A program made the translations under genes and the position numbers. A stretch of DNA of 64,000 bases, taken from Maylandia zebra (taxonomy: Eukaryota; Chordata; Actinopteri; Cichliformes; Cichlidae). The stretch covers positions 22,976,560 through 23,040,559 of the forward strand of contig NC_135177.1 in NCBI RefSeq assembly GCF_041146795.1. Direction: 5' to 3'. The notes below the pieces were generated by a model. It saw nothing but the letters and a program-made list of their open reading frames with translations. It was not told where the DNA came from and searched no databases. Below are positions 39,176-56,148 of this stretch, piece by piece (the first letter of the stretch is position 1; each line of letters begins with the position of its first letter).

Positions 39176-40284
39176 TGGTGAAATCATTTGATTTAAACAG
39201 ACTAAGAGAATACTGCAACCAAATGCGAGGAAAAAAAATAAAATAATAGCTAAATAATAATAATAATAGCTAAAGCTACACTTTAGCTAGCAATGGCTCA
39301 GGGTCACTGTAGCCATTAATTTTACCTGAATCCTTTGCAAAAAATCTTTATAGATTTTGCATCATGGTACTGATCCAGAGTACTTCCCTTATTATTTATT
39401 CCTAGTGCTATAACAATAAAGTAATTAAAATAAAAAAATAAAGCAAAAAATATAAAATAATGTACTTATGGGGATTCAATTTGTTTGACTATCCAGTCTA
39501 TGCAGGCAGAAAGTTTGTTAAATGTTTAAACTCTAGAGAGACAATCATTTTGCTGCTGTAAAATCAGCACTTTGTCATATTTGAAATATAAATCCATATT
39601 TTTTAAAGTGTTTTTTCAGAATATCATAATTATAATAATTCATAATTATGTGGATATGCATATATTTCACAAAAAAATATCTAATAAGTTCTCCAGAAAG
39701 GCAGGAAAAGCCCTTGAACTTACTTTAAAACTAAATATGTTCCCTAAACGGTGGACAGACTTAGATCCCTGACATCCTTACCCAGCCAGCTAGCAGCTGT
39801 GACCAGCATTACTTGTGCAGTTAATAAAAGGACAGCTAATATTAGTTGCGCTGGTGCACACACGGCACGCCCATTTGTTTCAATTCGACACCTCGCTCTG
39901 CAGTCAAGGGCGATCATTGGTTAATAGTAGTCATGTGACTGATGCAAGTCAGATCCTTTTATTTAGCAAAACTGTGATTAATAGTTAAATATTATTGTTG
40001 AGGGGCGCAGGCAAGACCCCACACGCACACACACATAAAATAAATAAACAAAGATTTAAAAATTGCCTCAAAAAAAAAAAGGGCAATTAGGGCACCAATC
40101 AGGAAAGGGGCAGGTGCTTTAAACTTCCTCCGTTTCATCCTCACTTCTCTCTTGGCTTTAGTTAGAAAAACCCGAGCAAACGCTCAGTCTTTAAAGAACT
40201 AGTTGTAGCAAAGCTGACAAGATGAAAAACAGGCACATTTCAGTCAATCGCATATTTTCCTTTCTCTCCCTCTCTGTCCTCCTC
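39176..40284. other. Intergenic, no gene recognised
   Basis: AT-rich sequence with A runs (40071-40080) and AATAAA-like strings; no domain-bearing ORF. An L1-like or repeat origin cannot be shown. Confidence 0.4.
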
Positions 40285-40386
40285 TCTCAGGTTCAAGGTT
40301 CTTTATTTGTCACATGCATAGCTATACAAGTATAACACACAGTGACATGTAGCCTGACACGCTCCTCGACATGTGCAAAAAAATTG

Positions 40387-40442
<56 letters not shown>

Positions 40443-40505
40443 TTGGGTGAATGTGCAGTAGTAGCAGCAAGCAGGTGAATTATGTACATTAATATGAATA
40501 GACAT
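40285..40505 (-). repeat. Retroelement tail-type repeat with (TA)n
   Basis: It opens TCAAGGTTCTTTATTTGTCA, the reverse of a LINE/SINE 3' end, and contains a TA microsatellite at 40389-40434. The short minus ORF is a by-product of the repeat. Confidence 0.5.
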
Positions 40506-40904
40506 CTGACTATTTTACAGGATAGACAATATAAACATATTTAAAATTAAAGGAATTGAAATGTACATTGTGCCTTGGTTTAGTGTCTGGAAGAGTCCTG
40601 TCTCAGTCCTGTATCTTATACAAACCTTAAATGTTGTAGTGAATAAAAAAATAAATCAATTGAATACAGGCTGCTGTTGTGATTTGCTGTCATTGTAATC
40701 TGGAGCTTCACTGTTACAAACACTGAAGACAAATTCAAGCAGAAGATGAATAGAATTTTTAACAAACTAAAATAATTAAGTAGATCAGCTCCTTGGCCGC
40801 AACTCCCGATATACCAGCAGAGTGATTCAGAAAGTTAAAATGAACCGCTTAAATCGTTAGATTTAAGCTACAATAACTAAGTTTTTTGTTTAAGATAATC
40901 GACT

Positions 40905-41125
40905 ATGTGTACGTTAGCATATGCTACTTCCGGTGCGGAAACTCTTGTGAGAAGCTTTGTTTCCGGTCCAAAACAAGTTAAGCAAATGAATGAATCAAGC
41001 GGCGATTTACATTTCTACAGATGTCTTGGGCATTTACCCAATATATCTGTAAATGATGTTCATCGACTTGTCGATGTTTTTCCCCCGCCTCAGGGCAAAA
41101 GAGAAAAGGGATTCAAATGTTATAT
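40905..41125 (+). pseudogene. Possible exon of an unidentified gene, truncated by a repeat
   Basis: Open reading from an ATG at 40905 gives a peptide with NESSGDLHFYRCLGHLPN and SVNDVHRLVDVFPPPQGKR. This looks like compositionally normal protein and not like repeat noise. The frame then enters a repeat at about 41126 and stops at 41157-41159. A pair of CCGG-containing ACTTCCGG boxes (40925, 40958) resembles ETS-type promoter sites. It could be a first exon with a donor I did not find, or a gene remnant. Confidence 0.3.
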
Positions 41126-41459
41126 TTCTCAGCTGTCCCTCCTTTATCGCGGGTGTTAGGTTCTAAAAATAACCAGCGATAGGTGAAATCAAGTGGCCAA
41201 TTTTATTTTTTGACAGTGCAAAACGTTTCGTGGACATCGTGGACATACAGTACTGCACTTCAGAGTCACACTGCTATCAATCGATGCAGCGATTCTGTAC
41301 TGTACAGGAGAGACGTCCCGGAGGAGATCATCTGCAGCGATCAGGACGCAGGACACAATGTGACGTAAAAAAAAAATAAGCATGCAAACTTGCACTAAAA
41401 AATCTGCGAAACAGCGAGGTGAAAGGTGAACCGCGTTATTAGCGAGGGACCACTGTAAT
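41126..41459. mobile_element. MITE-like repeat with TCGCGG-type ends
   Basis: The left part has TCCCTCCTTTATCGCGGGTG and AAAAATAACCAGCGATAGGT. The right part has CTGCGAAACAGCGAGGTGAA and GTTATTAGCGAGGGACCACT, roughly inverted relative to the left. I recognise it as a dispersed fish repeat; superfamily not assigned. Confidence 0.55.
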
Positions 41460-42306
41460 TTTTAAGGTAAGTCACAACATACACTTCGTAAATACTAATG
41501 TATAGAAACCGTTACCAGCAATCATTCATTTTTTGTGTGGCTTTTTTTCAGGGTTTGTTAACGTGCTGTGTAGGTGTGTACTTGACTAACTGATCTCGAC
41601 ATTATGGGGGAAACATCTGGCTTGACTATTCTTCACCTGCAGTTTGAATGCTGAACATTTGTCTGGTTAAATCATAAGACCAGTCACTATACAGAGATGT
41701 GCTTCTGAATGTGGACGATGTGTCTTCTGCTGCAGTAATGCAGTTCTGCTTGTGTTGAGTGATGTAAACAACTGATCGATCTAAACTCTTTAATTTTTTA
41801 TGACACAACAGTTGTGAGTGTTCCCACCTTCTCCTCTTTGTAACTTAACGCGAACTTTCCGTTTTCGAGTTTTGGACATGATTTTGGAGTATATCTTCGC
41901 AGTAGCGATTGACCGCAAGGTAAAGCTACCGGAAATGTACAACCCCACATCCGGTCTCAAACCAGGAAGTTAGCATTTTCTCGTGCACAGGGTCTATCGA
42001 ATATATTTGGGGAAAGGGAAAGTGGAACGAAATTTTAAATACAAAACTGTGTGCCGTTATTTATTTGTTTTTGAAGAGCAAAATAACTTGAGCCCTGTCA
42101 AAGGTCGTTGCCATGGACACGCGGTGGCAAACAGCTGAAAGCCTCGTTTAAACCTTCTTTGCTTGTCTCGTCAGTGTGTTTTCTTCCGTCAAAACCTAAC
42201 AAGCTCTTCAACTGCAAACAGCAAGAGACTTTATTGAACGTTAAATTTCGTGTCTAGAAAGGATTTCTTTTGTTTAAGGTAAAGAAAAAAGTTAGTTTTT
42301 TTTACA
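41460..42306 (+). other. Presumed promoter and 5' UTR of the coiled-coil gene
   Basis: Non-coding. ACCGGAAATG (41928) and CATCCGGTC (41949) are ETS-like boxes upstream of the ORF. The last ~250 bases are AT-rich leader. No TATA box can be named. Confidence 0.3.
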
Positions 42307-43005
42307 ATGACCCAAAGGTTCAACTACCAAAGAAATCCACTAAACATTGGCGCTCCTCGCTGGGGTGGTCCGCTTTACAATGAGCTCAACGCCCTCCGAA
42401 GAGCAAACCAAGACCTCAGCGAGAGCGCATACATGCTGAGGAGACGTCTAAATGGTCTCTTGGAAGAAAGGCAACGCTACATCCACTGGGATCTTTTTGT
42501 AAAGTATAAAAACGAAACAGAGCAGAAATACAAGGAACTTGAAGAACGTTACAAACAACTGGAAGCAGAAATGAAAACAGCGGAGGAGCAGAAGCAAGAA
42601 ATGGAAAATCCAAAAGATGCAAGTGTAAAAGTGAAGCCAGACAAAGAGGCCCAGAGTCAGAAAGGTGTGGAGGAAATGCTGGAACACCAGCAGGAGTGTA
42701 AACACATGAAAGAGGAGCCTAAAGATGAGGAGGAACAATTGGAGCAACTTAAGAATAACTACAAAGTACTTCTGCAGAATTATACAAACTTGATGGAGTT
42801 GCATGGGCAGAGAAAATGTTGTGAGCAAGAGACAGACACTACAAAAGACCAGAAAAAGCAAGAGAAGCAAGAACAAATGGAAGTCGAAGAGAAAGAGAAG
42901 CAAGAAAAGAAGGAAAGAGGTAAATGGAGATTGTTTAGGAAGTTTTTTGCTGAAAGGGGCATTGAGGAGGCTGCTGAACTTCAAGATAGATACGAGACCT
43001 TCTGA
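42307..43005 (+). CDS. Intronless coiled-coil protein of unknown function
   Basis: A 232-residue ORF with a clear ATG, no intron, and a candidate poly(A) signal ATTAAA at 43156-43161. Residues 1-25 are a distinct Pro/Asn/Gly segment (NYQRNPLNIGAPRWGGPLYN). From about 25 to 60 there is an amphipathic helix (LNALRRANQDLSESAYMLRR). The rest is Lys/Glu/Gln-rich with heptad-like spacing, ending in a basic-aromatic stretch GKWRLFRKFFAERGIEEAAE. I do not recognise the family. The low-complexity opposite strand gives shadow ORFs, which I ignore. It could be a retrogene or a lineage-specific gene; expression is unproven. Confidence 0.6.
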   Translation: MTQRFNYQRNPLNIGAPRWGGPLYNELNALRRANQDLSESAYMLRRRLNGLLEERQRYIHWDLFVKYKNETEQKYKELEERYKQLEAEMKTAEEQKQEMENPKDASVKVKPDKEAQSQKGVEEMLEHQQECKHMKEEPKDEEEQLEQLKNNYKVLLQNYTNLMELHGQRKCCEQETDTTKDQKKQEKQEQMEVEEKEKQEKKERGKWRLFRKFFAERGIEEAAELQDRYETF

Positions 43006-43161
43006 CCTCCTTTCACCACCTTCCTCTGTTACGACCCTCACCTGCAGACCCCATACATCCTTCTCCACACCCTCAACCTTCCTGCTTTCATCTCTTCACC
43101 TCCACTCACCCAGCCCCTCTCCTCCACCTGCAGGGAGGTGTCCCGTGTTAATGTAATTAAA

Positions 43162-44400
43162 AGCATCATATAGAATTCTGCTCAGCATGTCTGTTTCTCT
43201 GTGTAAGTTACTTTGGTTGATTAACGTGAGTTTTTAGTTTGTCACATTAAAGAACAAAGTGGGAAAATACATTGTACAGATACACAAACAGTTTGGTTTA
43301 ACTGTGTTTCTGTGTATAAAATGATCTCATCATGTTAATGTCTATTAATTTAATAACATTATATGTTCTACTTCACCAAAATATGAAATACTAAAGTTTA
43401 TTTTCCGCTATTGAATCAAAACAAACGAAATTTTCACCATCAATAAATTTGGCTTATCTCAAATTTGCAGCTTACTAACTCAAACATCTGGGAATGTGTT
43501 TGAGATCATAACCTGTTGACTTCTGGGTGTTGTTGTTTTTTTTCTTTTTAAACATAGTATTTGAATGAATACTTAGTGTACACCACCACTTCCTTCGGTG
43601 CTCCCTGGGCATACACTGTGCGATTTTTTTTTTGGCCCATTTTGAGCCGATTTTTCAGTCGTGCGACCGTTTTGGGCTGTTAATCCTCCAATATGCATAG
43701 ATCAAACATCATTATCACAACAAGAACCACTTGAGAGATCAGCATAGAAAAGCGGGGTAGTAATAAAACGGCACTGTAAATGTCAAAACCCCCAGGCAGA
43801 GATCTGAGAGGAATAAAGAGGTCAGGGAGCAATAAAACATTAAAATTCAAATATGATGTCGCCTTTTTTACATTTTGGCGACACCCTGTGGCCTCAGCTT
43901 CATTTGCAGAATGCATGGTGTAGCGATGTAGCATGGAAAACGCAAGACACATTACCGGGTATGAATGCCTGGTAAAAACGAAGGCTATTATAATTTTAAT
44001 AATGAGGTCACGTAAAATTTTCCACTTAACTAACCAAAACAATTTGTTCATATGCTAAATATAAATCATGCTCCTGTTGCTAAACCATTTCTGATACAAA
44101 ATGTAATCTAAACAATTCATTTTTAAAGCTCTGTGATATAAAACTACTTTTTGGGTGAAATTCCGTGTTTATTTTCAAAATGCCTGATAAAAAAAATAAT
44201 CCTTCTAGTATTTTACTCAATGTACTAATTTGCTTAAATACTTATAACTAAATTAAACCAAAAAGATGCGAAAAGGTGAACTCGAGAAATGCTCATTTTC
44301 TGTTTCTACCACTGGGGGCGCCATCCCATATCATCCGAGCTGTTGGGGCAGGAAACGCATGCTCTCTAACCAATCAGGCGCCTGAGATCTAAGCGCACAG
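43162..44400. other. Intergenic, with a decayed inverted-repeat fragment
   Basis: At about 43598-43680 there is CATACACTGTGCGATTTTTT and CAGTCGTGCGACCGTTTTGG, resembling one end of a dispersed DNA-transposon repeat; no partner end found. Otherwise no gene. The last 150 bases form the rpl18 promoter region. Confidence 0.4.
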
Positions 44401-44419
44401 CTTATCGCGAGACCTCGGG

Positions 44420-44451
44420 TCTTCCTTTTCCCTTTTCGCTCTGAGTCCAAG

Positions 44452-44454
<3 letters not shown>
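44420..44454 (+). promoter_or_regulatory. rpl18: 5'TOP-like start region of rpl18
   Basis: A pyrimidine tract CTTCCTTTTCCCTTTTCGCT lies about 30 bases upstream of the ATG. Ribosomal-protein mRNAs start with a C followed by a pyrimidine run (5'TOP), giving mTOR-dependent translation. The exact cap site cannot be seen. The first exon then ends immediately after the ATG, as is common in ribosomal-protein genes. Confidence 0.6.
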
Positions 44455-50632
<6,178 letters not shown>

Positions 50633-51801
50633 TGCGTTTTTGTTTTCACTCTGCTACCAATAAAAGGCTGGTTGTACAAAATGTCTTCTGTGTTTTTGTT
50701 TGCCTGCTTGCTCTTCGCAAAATACACCCTTCATTGTTAATATGGTGGAGCTCGTGTTAAAGCACCAGCCATGCTGGAAGACAAGAATGGCATGTGGCTA
50801 ATAAACTGAGGTCCCCACGTAAATGTTACAGGACACGTCTTTTAATTGGCATTTATCAGCCGGCCTGATAACAAGTGAGTTGGCCAGGAAGTGCTGGTCT
50901 GTCAATGATTGGAGAATGTCGGTGGGTGGGTGTTCTGTTTTCCTTATCGTCATTGGATTTCCTCTCCGCCGCTCAGAGCTGCTGCTCCTGCGTCTCCACA
51001 TACTTCCTGCACCGAGCCACAGCATTCAGAGGCTATCTGTCGAAAGAGGGGAGCCAAGATGAGGTAGTTGGGGCTTTTTCTTTTCTTCTTTAAAAACCAT
51101 GAAATGATATTAAACATGGGTTATACAGATATGCTTCTGGCGACATGCAAAGCTCGAAAACAACTTTTCCTGTTGCTCATTTTGATAGGGTCTTAATAAC
51201 TGCTAGCTAAAACCATGTATCCTATGCGCTAATTTAAGTATTTAATTAAACAAAAGGGGCATTTTATTTCGATTTGTCCATAGTGTTCCTCACTAATCTT
51301 TAGTGGAGTTATATTTGAATATATTTGTCTGGTTGAACTGGGACTATATGTCAGTTAGAAAGCCCCTAGTTAGCCCCTGTGCAGCGTGTCAGCCGTTTAC
51401 ATTAGCTAATGTTAGTGACGCTCGATTCACAACTATTGCTTAGCAGCTCTGTTTACCGTACACAAAGACCCGCTTCCTGCAGTTCATATTTCACCTTCTC
51501 ATTTCTGGCACTACAAGCTAGAATTATCGGCTCTAGCTCGCCTGTGCTGTAACTGTCAAAATACAGCTAAACATGAACAGGTTAGCAGGCTAACAGCCTG
51601 TCAAATCCATGTAGCATTAAAGTTTAACCACATAGACGTAGCTCTTACTACCAGACAAGCTGCTAATAAATGTTTAATAACGCCTTTACTACAAGAGCGA
51701 CCTCGAATTCAAAAGTGTAACCTTATCGAAAATTGGCTTTGTACTTTGAAGTCACTCAAAGACAACCTCATTGTGTGGGAGACCAAAATTAGTCGGAGCA
51801 T

Positions 51802-51806
<5 letters not shown>

Positions 51807-51843
<37 letters not shown>
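51807..51843. repeat. (ATT)n microsatellite
   Basis: About 12 ATT units in the AT-rich stretch 51064-53137, which otherwise contains no gene I can support. Confidence 0.9.
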
Positions 51844-53200
51844 GGGTGTCCCCGCCCTGCGATTCAAGGACAGGGTAAGGTGCAACAATGGGCATCGGTA
51901 GGGTCTTTTTCTGTGTGTGTGCTTTATCAGGACGGGACATCAGCCAAGTATTGATTTTGTCTACACCACAGCTTGCATAATGTTTCCTGACTGCTATAAA
52001 AGTTGAAAGATGTGAACAGTTTATTAATTTAGGGTAAACCGAAGTCCCAGGTGAGACTGCAGCAATTGTACTTTATGAGCTAAAGTCTAATGATCTGTCT
52101 CCTGCTGACTTGGTAATTTATCATTGCTATAACCTCACGTGTAATGTAATTTGAAAATAATACATGTGTTTCGGTGTATTTTGATTATATATCCAGGGTT
52201 TTTCTAGGGTCAACATGAGTATTTTATGCAGAAGTCTGTGCGTTTTCCTATTATATGGGGACATGTTGTAAAACAAAGTTATGTTTAAGCTTGACTGAAT
52301 GAAATCCCACTTTCAAAAATCATACCTCTGTTTGTTTTATTTTGGTAGAAGTTTAAAACCTTTTTGGAGGGAAATAAAAGATTTACCATACAGGGAAAAT
52401 CCTGATATGGCTCTTTGATAAGAGGTGATACCAGACCTCCTTGTTTGGTACAAATATGAGACTGTACTAATGCTTATTGCAAAGTCTGTAAAATATAATA
52501 CAATTATTTAGGTTAGGTTATTTAAACCGTGAAAGAGACACTGTGTCCCTAAATCCTGTTACGCAGAAGTTACCCTGAATTAGAAAAAAAACACATGAAT
52601 TATCATGCAACCTTTCCTCTACAAAAAATAGTGTCTCAGCAAGCCAGTTGAGGATGTGTGACTCTTGAGTCATTACGTGGTTTATCACAGACGCACCTCA
52701 GGTCAAAGGGCATAACGAATCTTATATTGCTTCACCCTGTACCCATAATCAGTTTTCTTATCATCAATGTCCTCCTCTGTACTTGACTGAAGTATTGTTT
52801 TTGTGCAGTACAATCAATCTAAAGTTTTATTCATTTCATGTAATTTACTGTTGTGCTTCTTAAATTTTGATTTCTTAAATATTTGCAAAATCATGTCATG
52901 GTTATCACCACAGCGTTGTGGTGTGGTCATAGTGCTGAGGCTTGTACTGGCAAGCAAGATTCTGCTCTTACTGAGGTAACATCAGCTATAACACTGGATT
53001 ATCAGTGTTACAAAGGGTGATTCGCTTTTTACCAGAGTAAATGATCTATTCTGACCCATGGACCTAATGGTACAGCTATTTTGAGGGGGTGAAGTTTTTG
53101 TCTGAGAAATTTTGAAAAATGAGAAACAATGGATTCTTAGTGCCATCCATCCATCTACCACTATCATGGTTTGAATGTGTACCAGTCTTACCAGAGTGAC

Positions 53201-53201
<1 letters not shown>

Positions 53202-53234
<33 letters not shown>
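53202..53234. repeat. Poly-C run of 33 bases
   Basis: An uninterrupted C homopolymer in the RTE relic. Its length is likely variable or unreliable, and it can form i-motif or G-quadruplex structures. Confidence 0.9.
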
Positions 53235-53761
53235 ATTGCCTCCCCTAGTACTTCCAGGAAGACGCCAAGGTATTCACAGTCTTTATGGGAGATATAATCT
53301 CTCCAGCACCTCTTTGGTGTACCCCAGAGAGTCCTCACGATAGGACATGACCAAAACAGTTCACCTTGGAGGCACCCAGGGAGCATCCCACTCCTTTTGA
53401 TGTGTAGGAGGAATGACTCTACTTTGAGCCCTTCCAAAACGACCAAGCTTCTCACCCTATCTCTAATCTGCTGATTGTGTTGATGATGTCAGTATTTCAG
53501 TTCACTACCCAGAGCTTGGGTCCACAGGTGAGGGTAGGAATGTAGATCAACAGGTAAACCATCAAGTTTAGCTCTCTCTTCACCGCAATAAACCGGTTTA
53601 TCGTCCACATCATTGCTGATGCTGTGCCAATCAGCCTTTCAAACTCGCATCACTCATGAATCAGACCCAGAAATAGTTAAACTCCTTCACTTCGGCCAGC
53701 AACTCCTCTCTAACCTTGAGTGGGCAATCACCCCTTTTCTGACTGAGAACCTTGTGTCTTA

Positions 53762-54251
53762 GGCTACGTTCACACTGCACACTGTCTTAATGCTCAATTC
53801 CGATTTTTTGATCAGATCCGATTTTTTTGTCTGCTTGTTCACACTACAAATAAAATGTGACAGCAAAAGCGCTCTAGTGTGAACCCTCAAAGTGGCCCGC
53901 ATGCACAAAAGAAGACATCACACACAACGCGCTCTGTTTAGACCCAGAGCAAACAGTATTGTTTGACTGATAGCCCTTAATATAAAGACTTGTTTCAGTC
54001 TTTACGTTTCCCAATTTTTCTTTAAGTTATAAAGTTATTTTGTTATTTACATATGGCCTAATAATTATCCTTATTGCAGTTTTAGAGAGGAGCTGTGCTT
54101 CAAAGGATAGTTGCAGGTTTCTGTCAGAATCTGCAGATTATACAGTACAAATAAAATGTTCACGTTTCTCCAACGTTGTCTTCTCAACAGTTTAGGGTAG
54201 GGTCAAAAAAGTCGGATTTGATGCGCTTTTGCTTGCAGTGCGAACATAGCC
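53762..54251. mobile_element. PIF/Harbinger-like MITE with TTA target duplication
   Basis: 490 bp with termini GGCTACGTTCACACTGCA and TGCAGTGCGAACATAGCC. It is flanked by TTA on each side (53759-53761 and 54252-54254), the typical PIF/Harbinger TSD. It contains TCCGATTTTTT motifs in both orientations. It interrupts the RTE relic and therefore post-dates it. Confidence 0.75.
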
Positions 54252-54560
54252 TTAGATTCGCTAATTCTTATCCCACTTCACACTAAGCTACCAACCACCT
54301 CGGTGCTGGAGGCCACTTCCTGGTGAGGCAAAAAAAATAAATAAAAATTGCATGATTCCACAAAAAAGCAAAGAGATTATCCATGGCCTCCAAAACAGAA
54401 ACCTTCCACAATCTTACTGCACTTAGAAATTCTGTCTACAAAAGCTACAAATAGAACTGGTGACAAAGGGCAGCCCTGATAGAGTCCAACTTCCACCGGG
54501 AGCGGGTCTGACTCTTACTGCTGGCAATGTGAACTAAGCTTTCACTGGCTGTACAGGAAC

Positions 54561-55016
54561 AGGCTTTTTTCTGTTTGCTGCTAGCAAGTTTAAAGTAGTT
54601 TTAGTGTTCTGTACGCCTTTAGTAGCATGATCTTAAAACAGGACACCTGTGCCTTGTTCTTACAAACTTTATACAAAGTTTGTGAATAGACAGGAAAACC
54701 ATATTTTTCTTTATTTTTTTACATGTTCTCACACAGTTTAACCTCACTGGCACTGAATTTAAAATGTTTTACATACACGTATGTCAGATCCTCCTGTGTC
54801 TTAATGACACATCAAGTGAACGCACTTGCAGGTAGTTTGGAAAACACTGGGTTAAGTTATTGAGCTGATCAGTGCATGTTAGAGTAACTGAAACCAGATA
54901 AGGAAAAAATATTCAGGGTATGCTGAACTTGCTTCTTAGTCAGGCCCCTGCTTTTGTTTCTTTTTCCTACTGTTGTTTTTTTCCACTAACTGCTGTTCTC
55001 CTTTGTCCTCAAACAG
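54561..55016. other. Intergenic/intronic, no gene recognised
   Basis: AT-rich DNA leading to the polypyrimidine tract before 55017; no repeat or ORF of note. Confidence 0.4.
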
Positions 55017-56148
55017 GAACAGAGATATTTGGGAGGGAACGTGAGGCTTGACTCAAGGACTTTAAGATGACATAAATTAAGGACCCAACTGGAACTGTCT
55101 CCTTGTTTGTCTTTTGTTTTGTTTCTGTTTTTGTTTTTGATTTCTGTTGTCATTTTTGTTTTTTCACCTGTCTTTGTGTTGCTCCTCCTCTTGGGGGGTA
55201 GTACTTGATTGAGTGAATGTTATCACACTACTGTCTGGAGAACTGGCTTAGTCACTCCTTTTGTCTGCCTCCTTTATGTCACTTAGAACAAGATAGCAAT
55301 AGAAGTGTCAAAGGTCTTGAAAAGTCTGCACTAATCTATCTTTGTGGCATTAATTACTTTTTGGGCAACACTTAAAATGCAACTTACTTTACAAAAATCT
55401 TGTGCATTAATTTAATTTAATTGTTGTAACCTCCTTGTCTAAACAAGGTGTGTTTGTGTTTTGTCTTGATCATACTTAATGATCATTTTTAATGCAACTA
55501 AGAGTTTCATTTTTGTCCATATGTGTAATTATTTAAGGCGAATTGTCATTGTTAAGTAGCTGCTGAGCTGCCCTGTATTGCTATCACAATAGGCAGCTTT
55601 TACATTGTAATGTAAACTTATTTTTATACTTTGTGAAGAACACTTTTTTTTTTTTGCTTAAATGACTGATTCTACATTTTATAAAAATCCTGTTTGTTGT
55701 GACTATGTTGATGTATTTTCTGTCCACTTTCCAATTCGGAGCCAACTGTATGAGCTGACAGCTCCACAGATCACACCTTGATGGGAGGTTTCTAACTGTG
55801 ACACAAAGACTGGTCTTAAGCAGTTCCCATCTTCACTGGATCAATAAAAAATACTCTAATTTGAAGAAGGATTAAACTGGGAAACGTTATTTGTATTCTT
55901 TTCAAATGAAGACATATATCTGAACTGGAACGACAGGAAGATCATTTTTTGTGACTTTTACCCCTTAAACTGAAGCACTGACAAAAAGAATGATTTCGAA
56001 GAGATTTTAAGGAGAAAGTTCTCGACAGACATAGTCTTTCAATTTGTGCTGCAAAACATGAACAGCTGGTAGATTGCCCAGCTCTTCAAGCATCTGAGTT
56101 CAGAAGCCCTTGTTTTTTTTTTAGACTGATTAACTTTGAGCAAAGAAA

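Larger units (their letters stand above)
53138..54560 (-). mobile_element. Decayed RTE LINE 3' part, minus strand, split by a MITE
   Basis: Two pieces (53138-53761 and 54255-54560) are degenerate reverse complements of the 16-19 kb RTE. TTAAACTCCTTCACTTCGGC corresponds to the EEFKYLG region, GACAAAGGGCAGCCCTGAT to QGCPLS, and CTGGCAATGTGAACTAAGCT to SLVRIAG. Order is that of the LINE read backwards. Many indels; no function. A run of 33 C (53202-53234) lies inside. Confidence 0.75.
50823..55860 (+). other. Possible two-exon transcription unit between rpl18 and sphk2
   Basis: A first exon may end at 51063 (CAAGATGAG|GTAGTT) and a second may start at 55017, after a strong acceptor (CTTTGTCCTCAAACAG). 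Joined, one frame reads FRGYLSKEGSQDE+EQRYLG...SRTLR and stops at 55069; another gives a tiny ORF MRNRDIWEGT. An AATAAA at 55843-55848 could end it. The donor is weak and no ORF is recognisable. Alternatives are a 5' leader of sphk2, a long non-coding RNA or chance. Confidence 0.3.

Noticed and set aside
42448-43068. 206-residue minus-strand ORF opposite the coiled-coil gene
   Set aside because: It is the Leu/Phe-rich antisense shadow of a Lys/Glu-rich coding sequence.
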